In this document: piece after piece, positions 55,535 to 64,000 of the stretch | How the letters are laid out: the number at the start of each line of letters is the position of its first letter | Numbering within the stretch: the stretch's first letter is position 1 | Source of the DNA: Eutreptiella sp. 'Long Island Sound 2002' | Taxonomy: Eukaryota > Euglenozoa > Euglenophyceae > Eutreptiales > Eutreptiaceae | DNA length: 64,000 nt | Assembly: GCA_964036045.1 (NCBI GenBank) | Contig: OZ038378.1 | Span: 56,774,498 to 56,838,497 of the forward strand | Direction of reading: 5' to 3' | Translations under genes and position numbers: made by a program | Notes under the pieces: model-generated | What the model was told of the DNA's origin: nothing | The model's input: the letters and a program-made list of their open reading frames with translations, nothing else | Databases searched by the model: none

Positions 55535-55608
55535 GCTGAGGAGCACCCCAGCGGCTAGACGCCCTGTTACGCAAGCCGTAGTCGTGGGTTTGATTCCCAC
55601 TAGCAGCC
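55535..55608 (+). tRNA. tRNA-like sequence (pseudo-tRNA or head of a SINE)
   Basis: Seen: a perfect T arm, GTGGG-TTTGATT-CCCAC (55584-55600), is followed by TAGCAGC. The 5' side starts GCTG 73 bases upstream and pairs with that CAGC. An A-box-like GAGCACCCCAGCGGCTAGACGCC follows. A seven-base TTACGCA would be the anticodon loop (ACG), but its stem does not pair. Length and spacing fit a tRNA. The broken anticodon stem suggests a pseudogene or a tRNA-derived SINE. Confidence 0.4.
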
Positions 55609-55630
55609 CTCGAAGGGCACACTTGAAGAC

Positions 55631-56449
55631 ATGCATCGGGGCAATGGAACTCTTGCAACAGGTCCTAGAGGGACCATTGAAGAACACAAGCACCCCCGGA
55701 TGCCGGGCCTGTTTTTTACGCTTGAAGCGAGGTGTGCAAGGGGGGAGGGTGGCTGGTGGCGGACGAGGAAGGGAACCAAAAGGGGCAGTGGAGGAGAAGC
55801 ATACACGTGTGTACACAGCAGGCACAAAATGTACGTGACCGAAGAGGAGGCCAGCGTGAGGAGCAGGGAGTCAGTGGAGAGCGCAGGGAGTGAGACGAAA
55901 AAGAGCAGAACAGCGTGCGCATGGACCAGGAGTGAAAGGGCGTTCGAAGGAGAACAAGACCGATTCAATGCGGGAGTGGTGACACAGAGTATGGAGGGCG
56001 ACGGAATGGACTCCTTGTGGAGAGCGATGAGTGTTATCGAAGGAGGCCAAGGCACAAGTGCGGAGGGGAAGGAAATGCGAGAAAAGGTAGTCACTGCAGT
56101 CGAGGCGAGGTTGCAGGCAGGGGAGATACAGGAGCCCCTGCCGCAGGGGGAAACGGGATGGGAGGAGTACGTACAGAAGCTGGTACAACGAAGAAGGATG
56201 GGAGGACCACCGGAGGTTGAGGCATGGGCGGCGAAGAGTGGAGACAGAGTGAAAGTGCACAAGGGGAAAGAAACATGGAGAGGGCTACAGGAAGATACAG
56301 GAGTATGGAAGGGAGAAGGCAGTGCATGTAGGAATCCTGTGGAGGAACACGAGGGTGTGCGAGGTGGTGTGGGAGCACGACGAGCTGGAGATAGGAAGTA
56401 CAGCAAGAGAGGCGGAAAGAGAAGGCTTGGGCGGGGGGGCACAGGTTAG
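55631..56449 (+). pseudogene. OTU-like domain 1 (catalytic Cys and His lost), start of a large degenerate gene
   Basis: Seen: plus-strand frame from 55631. The first 110 residues have no domain. An ATG at 55830 (MYVTEEEASVRSRES) begins a Ser/Glu-rich lead-in. The OTU-like unit follows: GDGMDSLWRAMSVIEGG (family D-G-x-C-L-F/Y-x-A; here Ser stands for Cys with one extra residue), EYVQKLVQRRRMGGPPEVEAWAAKSGDRVKVH, and, after a frame change near 56290, VGILWRNTRVCEVVWEHDE where an active OTU has HY. Known: OTU enzymes are cysteine proteases, mostly deubiquitinases, and are found in cellular genes, viruses and some retroelements. This copy would be inactive. Confidence 0.6.
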
Positions 56450-56509
56450 GGTGGGCGTGGGAAGCGAAAGAGGACATAGTGTGGCATCGGGCGAGAGTCG
56501 GCCGTTGAC

Positions 56510-57043
56510 GTGGGGAGCGGGGAGTGTGGGGCGTACAGAGGGGAACGAAGTGGAACAGCAACGCAAGGCGGCATGGGCATGGAAGAGGCGGGAGGAGGCA
56601 CCGGAGGGGCGAAAGAAAAGACAGGGGACGAGGTGCTCATAGAGCACATGTACGGGAAGGATGTCAACACGTTTTGGGAAGTTTTGTGTGCGCTGGAGGG
56701 CAGGCCGAACAGTGAGGAAGAGGTACAGCGGATAAGGCAAGGAGTGGCTACCAGGGTGGAGAGTAGACACAATATGGGAGAAATGGAGGAGTGCCTGCCA
56801 AGGGAGGAAGTACCGTGGCAGAAGTTGATACGGCGGACTAGGCAGGGGAGAAGGATGGGAGGGCCACCGGAGGTGGAAGCATGGGCAGCGGAGGGGTGAT
56901 ACAAAGTGGCGGTTTACAGGGAGACAAAAAGCGGAGACGGGTACAGAAAATTGGTGGAGTATGGGGAAGGAACCCCGCTGGATGCGGGAATCCTGTGGAC
57001 CAAGCGAAGAACCTATGCGGTCCTGTGGGGTGTCAGGAGTTGA
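56510..57043 (+). pseudogene. OTU-like domain 2 (catalytic residues lost)
   Basis: Seen: in the same frame as the main part of domain 1. YGKDVNTFWEVLCALEGRPN aligns with the active-site helix but has no Cys. RRMGGPPEVEAWAAEG is almost identical to domain 1, also in DNA (56192 versus 56852). A TGA at 56897-56899 replaces one residue. After it the frame continues YKVAVYRETKSGDGYRKLVEYGEG and TYAVLWGV, again without the catalytic His. It ends at TGA 57041-57043. Duplication from domain 1 or a common source is clear. Confidence 0.6.
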
Positions 57044-57124
57044 AGGAGTGACGCAGCGGAAGTAGCGGCAGCCGTGCAAAGGGTGCTGGACAGTGCATAA
57101 GAAGGACAGGAATGGCCTGAAGAA

Positions 57125-57883
57125 ATGCTGGAAAGGGCGAGGCGACAGGTCATACCAGGGGATGGCAAGTGCCTATATTGGGCACTCAGCGCGGTGGAGG
57201 GAGCAGATGGGCAAGCAGCGGTGGAAGAGGTGCGCAGAGCACTCACGGAAGGGGATATGGCGCGGCCCCCAGAGTCGGGCTGGGCGACGAGGGTCATGAG
57301 AGATGCAGGAGCGCGGACGTGGGATCAGTACCTGGACAAGGTCCGCAGGGGGGAGATATGGGGAGGGGCATGTGAAGTTGGGAGGTGGGCGCACAGCAAG
57401 GGATGCAGAGTAGCAATGTACCAGGAGTGGGGACCCCGGGGGGTATATCGAAAGATGGCAGAGGTGGGTGAAGGAAAGCGAGCGGCGGCGGCGCCACTGT
57501 GGAGCAGAAGAGGAGAGGGACACTACGAGCTGCTGTGGCCCCCAGAAGAAGAGGAAGCAGAGGCAGTGGCGGAGGCAGAAGAAGAGGTCGGGGCAGAGTC
57601 GAAAGGCGAGGAGGAAATGGCAATGGAGGTGGTGTTGGCAGAAGAAGGTCCGGAGAAGGGGGGGGGGAAAGAGGGCGGACGGAGGAGCAAGTGTGGCAGG
57701 ATGTGCATCAAATACAGATCCAGGGGAGGGGTGACAGGTGGTGGTACCAGGGAGGGAGAGGAGGGGAGTGGGGGGGGATACAGCGCGAGACAGGAAACTA
57801 CGGGCAGGATTGGAAGGTGTGCCACAAGTGCAGGTGCAGGACATGGAGTATGTGGAGGTGCCAGAGGGTACGGGGAAAGGTGA
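57125..57883 (+). CDS. OTU-like cysteine protease domain 3, catalytic residues intact
   Basis: Seen: ATG at 57125. Active-site segment VIPGDGKCLYWALSAVEG carries the D-G-x-C signature (Cys about residue 19). Then come VRRALTEGDMARPPESGW, WDQYLDKVRRGEIWGGACEVGRWAHSKGCRVAMYQEW (the conserved W-G-G-x-x-E stretch) and RRGEGHYELLWPPE with the catalytic His in GHY (about residue 135). After residue 140 the chain is strongly acidic (EEEEAEAVAEAEEE) and then Arg/Gly-rich. Known: this residue pattern defines active OTU proteases. It lies in the same frame as domains 1 and 2, about 500-660 bp per unit, as a tandem triplication. It overlaps the next frame (57738-59063), so a frameshift probably joins them. 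Confidence 0.7.
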   Translation: MLERARRQVIPGDGKCLYWALSAVEGADGQAAVEEVRRALTEGDMARPPESGWATRVMRDAGARTWDQYLDKVRRGEIWGGACEVGRWAHSKGCRVAMYQEWGPRGVYRKMAEVGEGKRAAAAPLWSRRGEGHYELLWPPEEEEAEAVAEAEEEVGAESKGEEEMAMEVVLAEEGPEKGGGKEGGRRSKCGRMCIKYRSRGGVTGGGTREGEEGSGGGYSARQETTGRIGRCATSAGAGHGVCGGARGYGER

Positions 57884-59063
57884 GTGGCAAAGGAGGCAGG
57901 CAGGGGGGGTGGATGTGTGGGTCGCAGGGGGGGGAGAGGCGGTGTTGCAGCTACAGCACAGGGAGGATGTGGGGACCGAGTGGGGGGCGGAGAGAACAGT
58001 CCAGATGCGAACTGAAAGAGCGGTGTGGCTGGAGCTCGGATGGAGGGGAAGGTACAGGGTGGCGGGGGGGGGACACCGGTGGTGGGGTTGGCAGATGACG
58101 TGGCGAACGGACGATGGGGAGGGGGTCCGGGTCAGGAAACAGTGGGGAGGGGAGCTGCCAGAAGGAGGACAGGATGCGAGTGGGGTGCGCGCACAATTCA
58201 CTAGGGCGGCGTTGACTCCAGCGCCCACATCAGAGGGACACAGGGGGCACGAGTTGGTGTATACGCTCAGTAAGCAGATGACACTGAAGGCGGCGGAGGC
58301 CATCAGAATGGTGCTGGACGAAGGGGCGGCGTGCATGGCCAACCGCACGTACCATGTGCACCCGCACACGGGGGACACGTGGCACTACGTGTTCCCGGGG
58401 GACGACGGCATGGAGAGTGTAGCGTATCTGCCGGAGTGTGAGAGGCAAGGCAATGAGATATCGGCCCTCGCCAGAGGGGCAGAAGAATGGGTGCGGGAGA
58501 CGGGAGGAGTGGAGCACGAGAAGTTGGCAGTGGAGGCCATTCGACGTGCGAGGTTTGGCAGGGGAGAGTGGATGACGCGGGAGGACACAAAGGCGATATT
58601 CCCCGTGGCGACGAAGCAGCCCGCGGCGGCACAGTGGAGGGGACAGGCAGTCCAAATCATCCTCCCGGATGACAGGGTGGGAAGCAGGGGGATGGTGGAA
58701 GTCGAGGTACGCCACAGGCAGGGGGCAAGATACCACTATGATTTGCTGGTGCCTAACGTGGTGGTCACCACGGCGGCGGCGGCGGGTATGGAGGACCGGA
58801 TTGGACTCAGCCGGGAGGGTCAGGCGGTACAGGTGTACAGCATGGGACACTGGGAGGGACAGCCGCAAATCCAGTGGATGGCAGAGCCCACGTGGAGGGA
58901 GCCGCTGCATTCCGAGGGGAAGGTGGGGAGGGGAAAGGCGGATGGAACAGAGCAGAGAAAGAAAATGAGAAGCACCAGAAGGAGGCAGCGGCGGAGGGGC
59001 TGGACATGCTCGGGGACGGCAGGGAGAGAAAGGACATGCTGCAGAAATGGGCACAGAGGCTGA
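57738..59063 (+). CDS. Uncharacterised middle region of the OTU locus
   Basis: I do not recognise this region. The frame opens inside the end of OTU domain 3, its first ATG is near 57842 (MEYVEVPEG), and it is best seen as the continuation after a +1 shift. It holds a Trp-rich beta-like part (TERAVWLELGWRGRYRVAGGG, HRWWGWQMTWRTDD), a helical part (HELVYTLSKQMTLKAAEAIRMVLDEG) and a segment with several His (NRTYHVHPHTGDTWHYVFPG). It then reads TREDTKAIFPVATKQ and VEVEVRHRQGARYHYDLLVPNVVV. The last 40 residues are in the wrong frame: from about 58930 the frame used at 58874-59413 is the more protein-like. Confidence 0.45.
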   Translation: MVVPGRERRGVGGDTARDRKLRAGLEGVPQVQVQDMEYVEVPEGTGKGEWQRRQAGGVDVWVAGGGEAVLQLQHREDVGTEWGAERTVQMRTERAVWLELGWRGRYRVAGGGHRWWGWQMTWRTDDGEGVRVRKQWGGELPEGGQDASGVRAQFTRAALTPAPTSEGHRGHELVYTLSKQMTLKAAEAIRMVLDEGAACMANRTYHVHPHTGDTWHYVFPGDDGMESVAYLPECERQGNEISALARGAEEWVRETGGVEHEKLAVEAIRRARFGRGEWMTREDTKAIFPVATKQPAAAQWRGQAVQIILPDDRVGSRGMVEVEVRHRQGARYHYDLLVPNVVVTTAAAAGMEDRIGLSREGQAVQVYSMGHWEGQPQIQWMAEPTWREPLHSEGKVGRGKADGTEQRKKMRSTRRRQRRRGWTCSGTAGRERTCCRNGHRG

Positions 59064-59413
59064 GGGGGAAGGCGACAGCATGGCAGAATGTCTTGATAGA
59101 AAATGGAGAGGCGCAGCCAGCGCTGGAAGAACGCATCAAAGGATGTAGGGGTGAGGAGGTACGGCAGGCGGTGAGCAAGGCCAGGTACCACCTGAGGGCC
59201 AGAGCGGAGGCGGTGGAGGACAAGTGCAGGTCGCAATGCAGGCTGGCCAGGTGCCTGTGCAGGCTTGACGGGCCGCAGGAGCCCAAGGAAGGATACCACC
59301 GGATCAGAGTGCGGCAGCTGAGCAGACAAGGGCCCATGTGGCTGCAGATGGGGGAAGACGAAGGGCCGGGTAGGATATGCGGATGGTCGGAGCGGAACAG
59401 TGGGGGAGGATGA
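58874..59413 (+). CDS. Uncharacterised helical region of the OTU locus
   Basis: Seen: protein-like from about 58960 on, helical and charged (EKENEKHQKEAAAEGLDMLG, LQKWAQRLRGKATAWQNVLI, RARAEAVEDKCRSQCRLARC). It then has a short segment with a predicted strand (GYHRIRVRQLSRQGPMWLQM). The frame ends at TGA 59411-59413, while the neighbouring frame opens at 59400, so another small frameshift is likely. No family is recognised. Confidence 0.4.
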   Translation: MDGRAHVEGAAAFRGEGGEGKGGWNRAEKENEKHQKEAAAEGLDMLGDGRERKDMLQKWAQRLRGKATAWQNVLIENGEAQPALEERIKGCRGEEVRQAVSKARYHLRARAEAVEDKCRSQCRLARCLCRLDGPQEPKEGYHRIRVRQLSRQGPMWLQMGEDEGPGRICGWSERNSGGG

Positions 59414-60950
59414 GGAGGCTGGTGAGGGGCAAGCAAAGGCGCAGGTGCTCACGGCAAGGAAGGTGGAGCCAAAGCAGGCGGTGCTGTGGATGCCGATGCA
59501 GCGGGATGCGCAGGTAGCGGCGTGTGTGGACAGCACGAGCAGAACGGTGGAGGTGTGGCAGCCCACGAGGCAGGTCTTGGCCATGGCGCTGTACGTTGGG
59601 AAGACAGTGCTTCGCAGTAGGGGCATGGCCGGAGAATGGGACCCAGACACAGAAATTCACCTGATGCGCAAGGTTATGGCCATGGTTGACTATGACGGGG
59701 CGGCGGGGAGGAGGGCCAAAGGGCACACAATATAAGTAGTGTGCCCACAGGCGAGTGCCACAGGGGTTGCAGACCAAGGGGTCACAGACCTGATGCAGGA
59801 CGGACACCCGTGGTGCATCGCCGAACCCAGGGGGGATAGGCGCCAAGCGGTGGTGTACACGGCGGCACCGTTGAAAAGGGTGGAGCACCCACTCATGCGG
59901 TGGGTCGGGGAGGTGGAAGAGGTGCGGGTTGAAAGAACGGAGGAGGTACGCGAGAAGGCTGTCCTACGAGCGTTGGAGTCGCAAATGGATAGGCGTGCGG
60001 AGGCAGAGGAAGTGGAAGACATCAGGGAACAGATCCGGTTGGCATTGGAGTGGGTGGCCAGCAGCAGGGGAGGGGAGCAGCCGAGATTGATAGTGACACC
60101 AGGCACAGAGGAAGACCACAGGAAGAAGGCATTGGACAGAGCGAGAAGGCTCTCAGAGGGGGCCAGGAAGCAATGCCTGGAGGTGGAAGACGACCCGAAG
60201 GGGGAGAGGCCAAGTAGGTGGAGGGGGATGCGGAGGGGGAGAGGGGGACAAATGAGGTTCATAGTGGGGGACGGGGATAGTGGGGGGAAGCGGGACGAAA
60301 GAGAGCAAGACCAAGCGCGGGAGGAGGAAGGCTGGGAGCCGGGGCAGGCAGCAAGCGGGCGGGAAGAACGAGAGGAGGGAGAAGAAGGGGAGGAAGAGGG
60401 AGAGGCGGAGGGAGGAGGGCAGGGGAATGCTGCTGGGGACAGGGTGGAAGAGAGGAACAGTGGGGAGGGGACAAGAGAGGGTGGTGAGAGGGAAGACGGC
60501 AGGCAGAGGAGAGAGGCGGACCAGCAGGAACCGCAAGCAGAGCGGCAGCAGGAGGGGGAAGAGGAAGGGAGGCCAAGAAGGAAAAGGACGAGGGGAGTCA
60601 GGTACGGGGAGGAACAAAAGGGCCGTGAAGAGCAGGGGGCGGTGCGGGAAGGGGTGACAGTGTATGGTCCGCACAAGGTGAGTGGGAAGTGGAGGAGGTA
60701 TGTGGGAACGGTGGAAGAGATGATCGAACAACAAGATCGCACGGGACATGTGACGAGGGCAGCCATCGTGCAATGGGAGGATGAGAGGGAGGGGGATGAG
60801 GAGAGACTGCCTTACCCGATCGGGAGATTGCAGGTATGCCCACAAGGTAGAGAGATGGAAATACACGGGCAACTGGTTCTGGGGCAGGAGGCGAGAGAAT
60901 TGGAAGGAGAAGAGGTGTTGACGGGGAGGAAGAACAAGAAGCAAAAGTGA
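59400..60950 (+). CDS. C-terminal acidic region of the OTU locus with a possible chromatin-reader-like end
   Basis: Seen: one frame with a single TAA at 59733-59735. The first 110 codons are globular (KQAVLWMPMQRDAQVAACVD, RQVLAMALYVGKTVLRSRGM). After the stop come DGHPWCIAEPRGDRRQAVVY, then a helix (EEVRVERTEEVREKAVLRALE). A very long Glu/Arg/Gly tract follows (about 60280-60600). The end reads VYGPHKVSGKWRRYVGTVEEMI and TRAAIVQWEDEREGDEERLPYPIGRLQV, which has the look of a small barrel such as Tudor, Agenet or chromo-type readers. That assignment is a guess from pattern. It terminates at TGA 60948-60950. Confidence 0.45.
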
Positions 60951-61635
60951 CAATTAATGAAGCGGAGGGCGGCCGGGAAGACGAAGAAAAGCACCAGAGG
61001 AGGGCAGGATGGAAAGAGCAATGGAGAAGGAAAAGGTCCGGCTGACAGCGGGGACGTAGGTAGGTAGGTATCTTCGGGAGCTCGGGATGCCTCCTCTGGC
61101 ATTGCAGGAAGAAGGTCTTACCAAGGGGACGTCCTGTCCCTCCCACTGCCCTATGTCAGGTGCCTCTTGAGCCGCTCCCGCATGTGCTTGGGAAGGCATT
61201 GTCGCCGCCACCCGGTCCATGTGTCCCAGGTGGGAGGGTGTCCCCACATGTGTCCATGGGTAGGGCCACATGCCCCCTCCTTTGGGCGGCAGCTCTGGGG
61301 GCTGCCCAGCCGTGTGGAGTATCTCTCACCACAAGGGGTGTTGCTCCCGCTAGTCTACGGTACGACCGCCTCACCCTTGTGGCTAGAGTACCGGGGCCAC
61401 TCTGCTTGGCAGGTGACCCCCTCCTGGACTGTGTACCGGCTCGCCTGTCACCGGTTGCTTCCATGGCTCCGGGTGACGTTTGCCATGGTCCCCGATGCAG
61501 CCTGGCCGGGCTCGGACCAGTGGCCTTGGAGTACCGTTCCTGCCACTGGCCCGGTGGGTCGGCTGGGTCGCCCCAGTGCGTCCGACCCATGGGGTGTTGG
61601 TTCTTTCCTGTCCCTCGGCCGTCCTACGTGTGTGC
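60951..61635. other. No recognisable gene
   Basis: Short flank after the OTU locus. GC-rich from 61100, with several overlapping open frames of composition origin. A tggtaggtaggt-like simple repeat lies at 61058-61070. Confidence 0.4.
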
Positions 61636-61637
61636 AG

Positions 61638-62255
61638 TGTCCTGGGCCGCTTGGCTCCTGTTCACCGGTGTGCTCGGGCGGTTTGGTGTGTTGCGTCTGC
61701 CGTGTCCTGGGCCACTTGGCTCCTGTTCACCGGTGTCCTCGCTCGGTGTGTTGTGTCGCGTGTGCGGTGTCCTGGGCCACTTGGCTCCCGTTCACCGGTG
61801 CGCCTGTTGGGTGTGTCGTGTTGCGTGTGCGGTGTCCCGGGCCACTTGGCTCCTGTTCTCCGGTGCGCCCGCTCGGTTTGTTGCTTTGCGTGTGCGGTGT
61901 CCTGGGCCACTTGGCTCCTGTTCACCGGTGTGCCCGCTCGGTGTGTTGTGTTGTGTGTGCGGTGTCCTGGGCCACTTGGCTCCTGTTCACCGGTGTGCCC
62001 GCGCGTTTTGTTATGTTGTGTCTGCGGTGTGTCCGCTCGGTGTGTTGTGTTGCGTGTGTGGCGTCCTGGGCGCCTTGGCCCCCTCTCACCGGTGTGCCCG
62101 CTCGGTGTGTTGTGTTGCGTGTGCGGTGTCCCGGGCCTCTTGGCTCTTGTTCACCGGTGTGCCAGGCTGTGGTGTCTCGTCCCTTTGTTGCCCTCGGTGC
62201 ACGCGCGTGTGCGGTGTCCTGGCCCTCTTGGCACTCGTTCACCGGTGTGCGCGCT
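61638..62255. repeat. 65-bp minisatellite, about ten copies
   Basis: The marker cctgggccacttggctcctgttcaccggtg starts at 61641, 61706, 61771, 61836, 61901 and 61966, exactly 65 bp apart, with three or four more copies after partial deletions (62065, 62130, 62217). Because 65 is not a multiple of three, any protein reading rotates through all frames. That explains why three plus-strand frames and the minus strand all appear open and repetitive (61160-62512 and others). Confidence 0.95.
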
Positions 62256-62830
62256 GTGTGCGGTGCGAGTGTGCCATGGGTGGTTGTGTCCCTCTTGCTC
62301 CCCCCCTAATTTTCGTTTTTTTTTTGATGGAAAAAAAAGAAAGACAGCGGCGCACGTACACTGCAGGCACAGGCACGGGCAGCTGGTGCGGCGGTGCAAT
62401 AGTGTTGTGTGCTCTGGCGTGCGTCGTCGGTGCTGTGGCGGCAGTCGCGCCCCAGGGGTGCGGCTCGCGCGTCCTGATGTACACGGGCATGGGCCAGGGT
62501 GGGTTTGGTTAGGTGTCTCTTTGCTTCTGGAGCTGGCTGGTTAGGCGGCTGTGTGGGCTGTGGGTGTGGGCTGTGGTTACGTTGTTCCCTCGGCGGGCCT
62601 AGTTAGGAGTCAATGGTTAGCGGCTTCAGGGTGTGGCTCGGGTTTGATTTGTGTTTGGGTTTTGGCTTGGTTAGGCGGTTGCGACGCTAGCGGGCCTGGG
62701 TTTGGTGCCTTTGGGCGTAGTGGTGCCCGTTGTCGTGTGCGTTGGCGTCCTTCGGCGTCTGCTTCGTTTGGTGACTTCTGGGCGGCGCCTGGCGTCGCGC
62801 CCCGTGGTGGTGGTTTGCTTGGTAACGGGG
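62256..62830. other. No recognisable gene
   Basis: G/T-rich DNA with scattered ggttaggcgg and tgggttttgg motifs. No supported frame. Confidence 0.4.
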
Positions 62831-64000
62831 TTAGGTGGCGGCGCCGCTGGCCGGAGGGTCAGGCGCGTCGTGTTGTGTGGTGCGCAGGGCTCCTGGGGTG
62901 CTGTGGGTGCCGCCGGTGTTGGTGGGCTGACGCTTGTGGGGTGGTGAGGGGGTGTGTGTGTGCGGGGCTGGGCTTTGGGTGATGTCCCACAGGCGGATGC
63001 CGTCTAGCTGTGTCTCCTGGAGGGTCTCCCGCAGGCGCCTGAGGACATACGGGTGGTTCTTGGGCGCTGGGAGGTTGCGGGGGTGGACTCCCAGGGGGTG
63101 GAGCGCATCGGCCAGCATGGCTTCCCATGCGGCCTGCCGCATCCACCCCCCCGCCGGCCGGAGGCGGCAGTTCTCCACCGACCCCTTGCGGGGCCGGTGG
63201 ACCAGGCCCTCGAGGGAGGGCTCTCCCCGGGCCCACTTTCGCAGCTCCCAGAGCTGCGTGTGGGTCCAGCGCTGCCACTACTGTCCCTGGGCGGCGCCGC
63301 AGTCCTTGGCGGAGGAGTGGGCTTGGGTGGGTGTGACGGGGTCGTGGGGACCGGTGGCGGTGGCGGGTCCGGGGGATTCCTCGTAGTCCTGTACCGTCGG
63401 GGTGCGTGCGGAGTGGGGGCGCGAGCGGATGTGGAACCGCGGGTGTGCGCGCACGGTCTCCGCCTCGGGGTTGAACGGGGACTCGCGGCGGCGGCGGTAG
63501 CGGGGCATGCGCTGTATGTGGGCTGTCATCGAGGGTTGGTAGGGGGGCGGGGAAACTGCTGGCGGACCCTGGCATCGTTCTGGCCTGGTCGGGGGCGGTC
63601 CGTGGGCCTTGCGCTGCGGCGCGCTCCGCTATGAAGGTGTTGGCGGCGGCGTCGGTGACGGTGGGGGGGCGCTGTGCTGGGCGCTGCTGCCTCCGGTCCT
63701 GGGACGGCTGGGGCTGACTGTCATAGAGGACGTCCTCGCGGCGTCGGGCTCGCGCTGCCGTCGTGGCGCACCGTTTGGACTTGGGTTTGGGCTTGTCTGT
63801 GGGTTGCGGTCGTGGCGCGCTGACGGGTTTGGGTGGCTGTTTGGCGGCGGTCTTGGGTTTCGGCTTGGTCGCGGGTGTGGGCCTCGTCGGGGCGTGGGCC
63901 TTGGCGGCGGCGGGGTTGCTCGCGGTGGGGGCGGGTTTCGGGGCCCATTTGGGAGGTGTCCCCCGCGGCCTGGGGGGTGGAGTGCTGGATGAGGACGTGG
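62831..64000 (-). pseudogene. GC-rich minus-strand ORF remnant, possibly another LINE ORF1
   Basis: Seen: a minus-strand frame from 63529 to 62831 with one TAG at 63278. It reads FNPEAETVRAHPRFHIRSR, then TQLWELRKWARGEPSLEGLV, CRLRPAGGWMRQAAWEAML and YVLRRLRETLQETQLDGIRL, which look like helical protein. Upstream, toward 64000, other minus-strand frames are rich in Lys/Pro/Thr (KPKPK-like), similar in style to the segment near 2250 of the 5' LINE. Inference: part of a second GC-rich non-LTR element running off the window. Its identity is uncertain. Confidence 0.35.

Noticed and set aside
55600-61146. Minus-strand Pro/Leu/Ser-rich frames opposite the OTU locus
   Set aside because: The plus strand has a recognisable OTU active site and coherent protein. 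The minus frames are its shadow.
61160-62544. Cys-rich repeat protein genes
   Set aside because: The 65-bp period rotates the frame, so the apparent protein repeats are a by-product of the minisatellite.

Overview
This window is eukaryotic nuclear DNA made almost entirely of transposable elements, their remains and tandem repeats. Evidence for a eukaryote: non-LTR and chromodomain Ty3-type LTR retroelements, a tRNA-iMet-like primer-binding site, a GA microsatellite and minisatellites, and no bacterial-style operons. No host housekeeping gene was recognised. A large, repeat-rich genome (an alga or other protist would fit) is an inference; the lineage cannot be fixed from this sequence.

Layout. 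(1) 1-5.1 kb, minus strand: a decayed LINE whose reverse transcriptase is cut by the window start, preceded by its endonuclease and ORF1-like remnants. (2) 5.2-8.3 kb: three tandem-repeat families. (3) 11.0-12.0 kb and 13.84-18.78 kb: two copies of one GC-rich retroposon family in opposite orientations. The first is a 0.9-kb 5'-truncated copy between 60-bp direct repeats. The second is a 4.9-kb copy between 17-bp direct repeats that carries a 685-codon ORF and no reverse transcriptase. (4) 20.8-45.3 kb: an old, broken Ty3-like element (coiled-coil gag, protease, dUTPase, RT, RNase H, integrase, chromodomain-like tail). It is bounded by inverted rather than direct repeats. A much younger chromovirus (26,066-39,240; 2.3-kb LTRs, PBS, gag, protease, RT/RNase H/integrase/chromodomain, PPT, CTTG target duplication) sits inside it, between protease and dUTPase. 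(5) 47-55.3 kb: sparse ORFs, two arrays of short palindromes (47.99-48.80 and 52.53-55.25 kb) and an 80-bp-class tandem repeat. (6) 55.5-61 kb, plus strand: a tRNA-like sequence, then a large degenerate coding region that starts with three OTU-like cysteine-protease domains, of which only the third keeps the catalytic Cys and His. It ends in an acidic tail with a possible chromatin-reader-like fold. (7) 61.6-62.3 kb: a 65-bp minisatellite. (8) 62.8-64 kb, minus strand: another GC-rich ORF remnant running off the window.

How the parts relate: the two Ty3-like elements share a signature after RNase H (LSRWAYPAG) and probably belong to one clade active over a long time. Most breaks are in-frame stops at expected Trp codons (TGG to TGA or TAG), a G-to-A pattern typical of old silenced elements. 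The most unusual items are the dUTPase retroelement with inverted termini, the OTU triplication, and the palindrome arrays, one of which shows a compensatory stem change.
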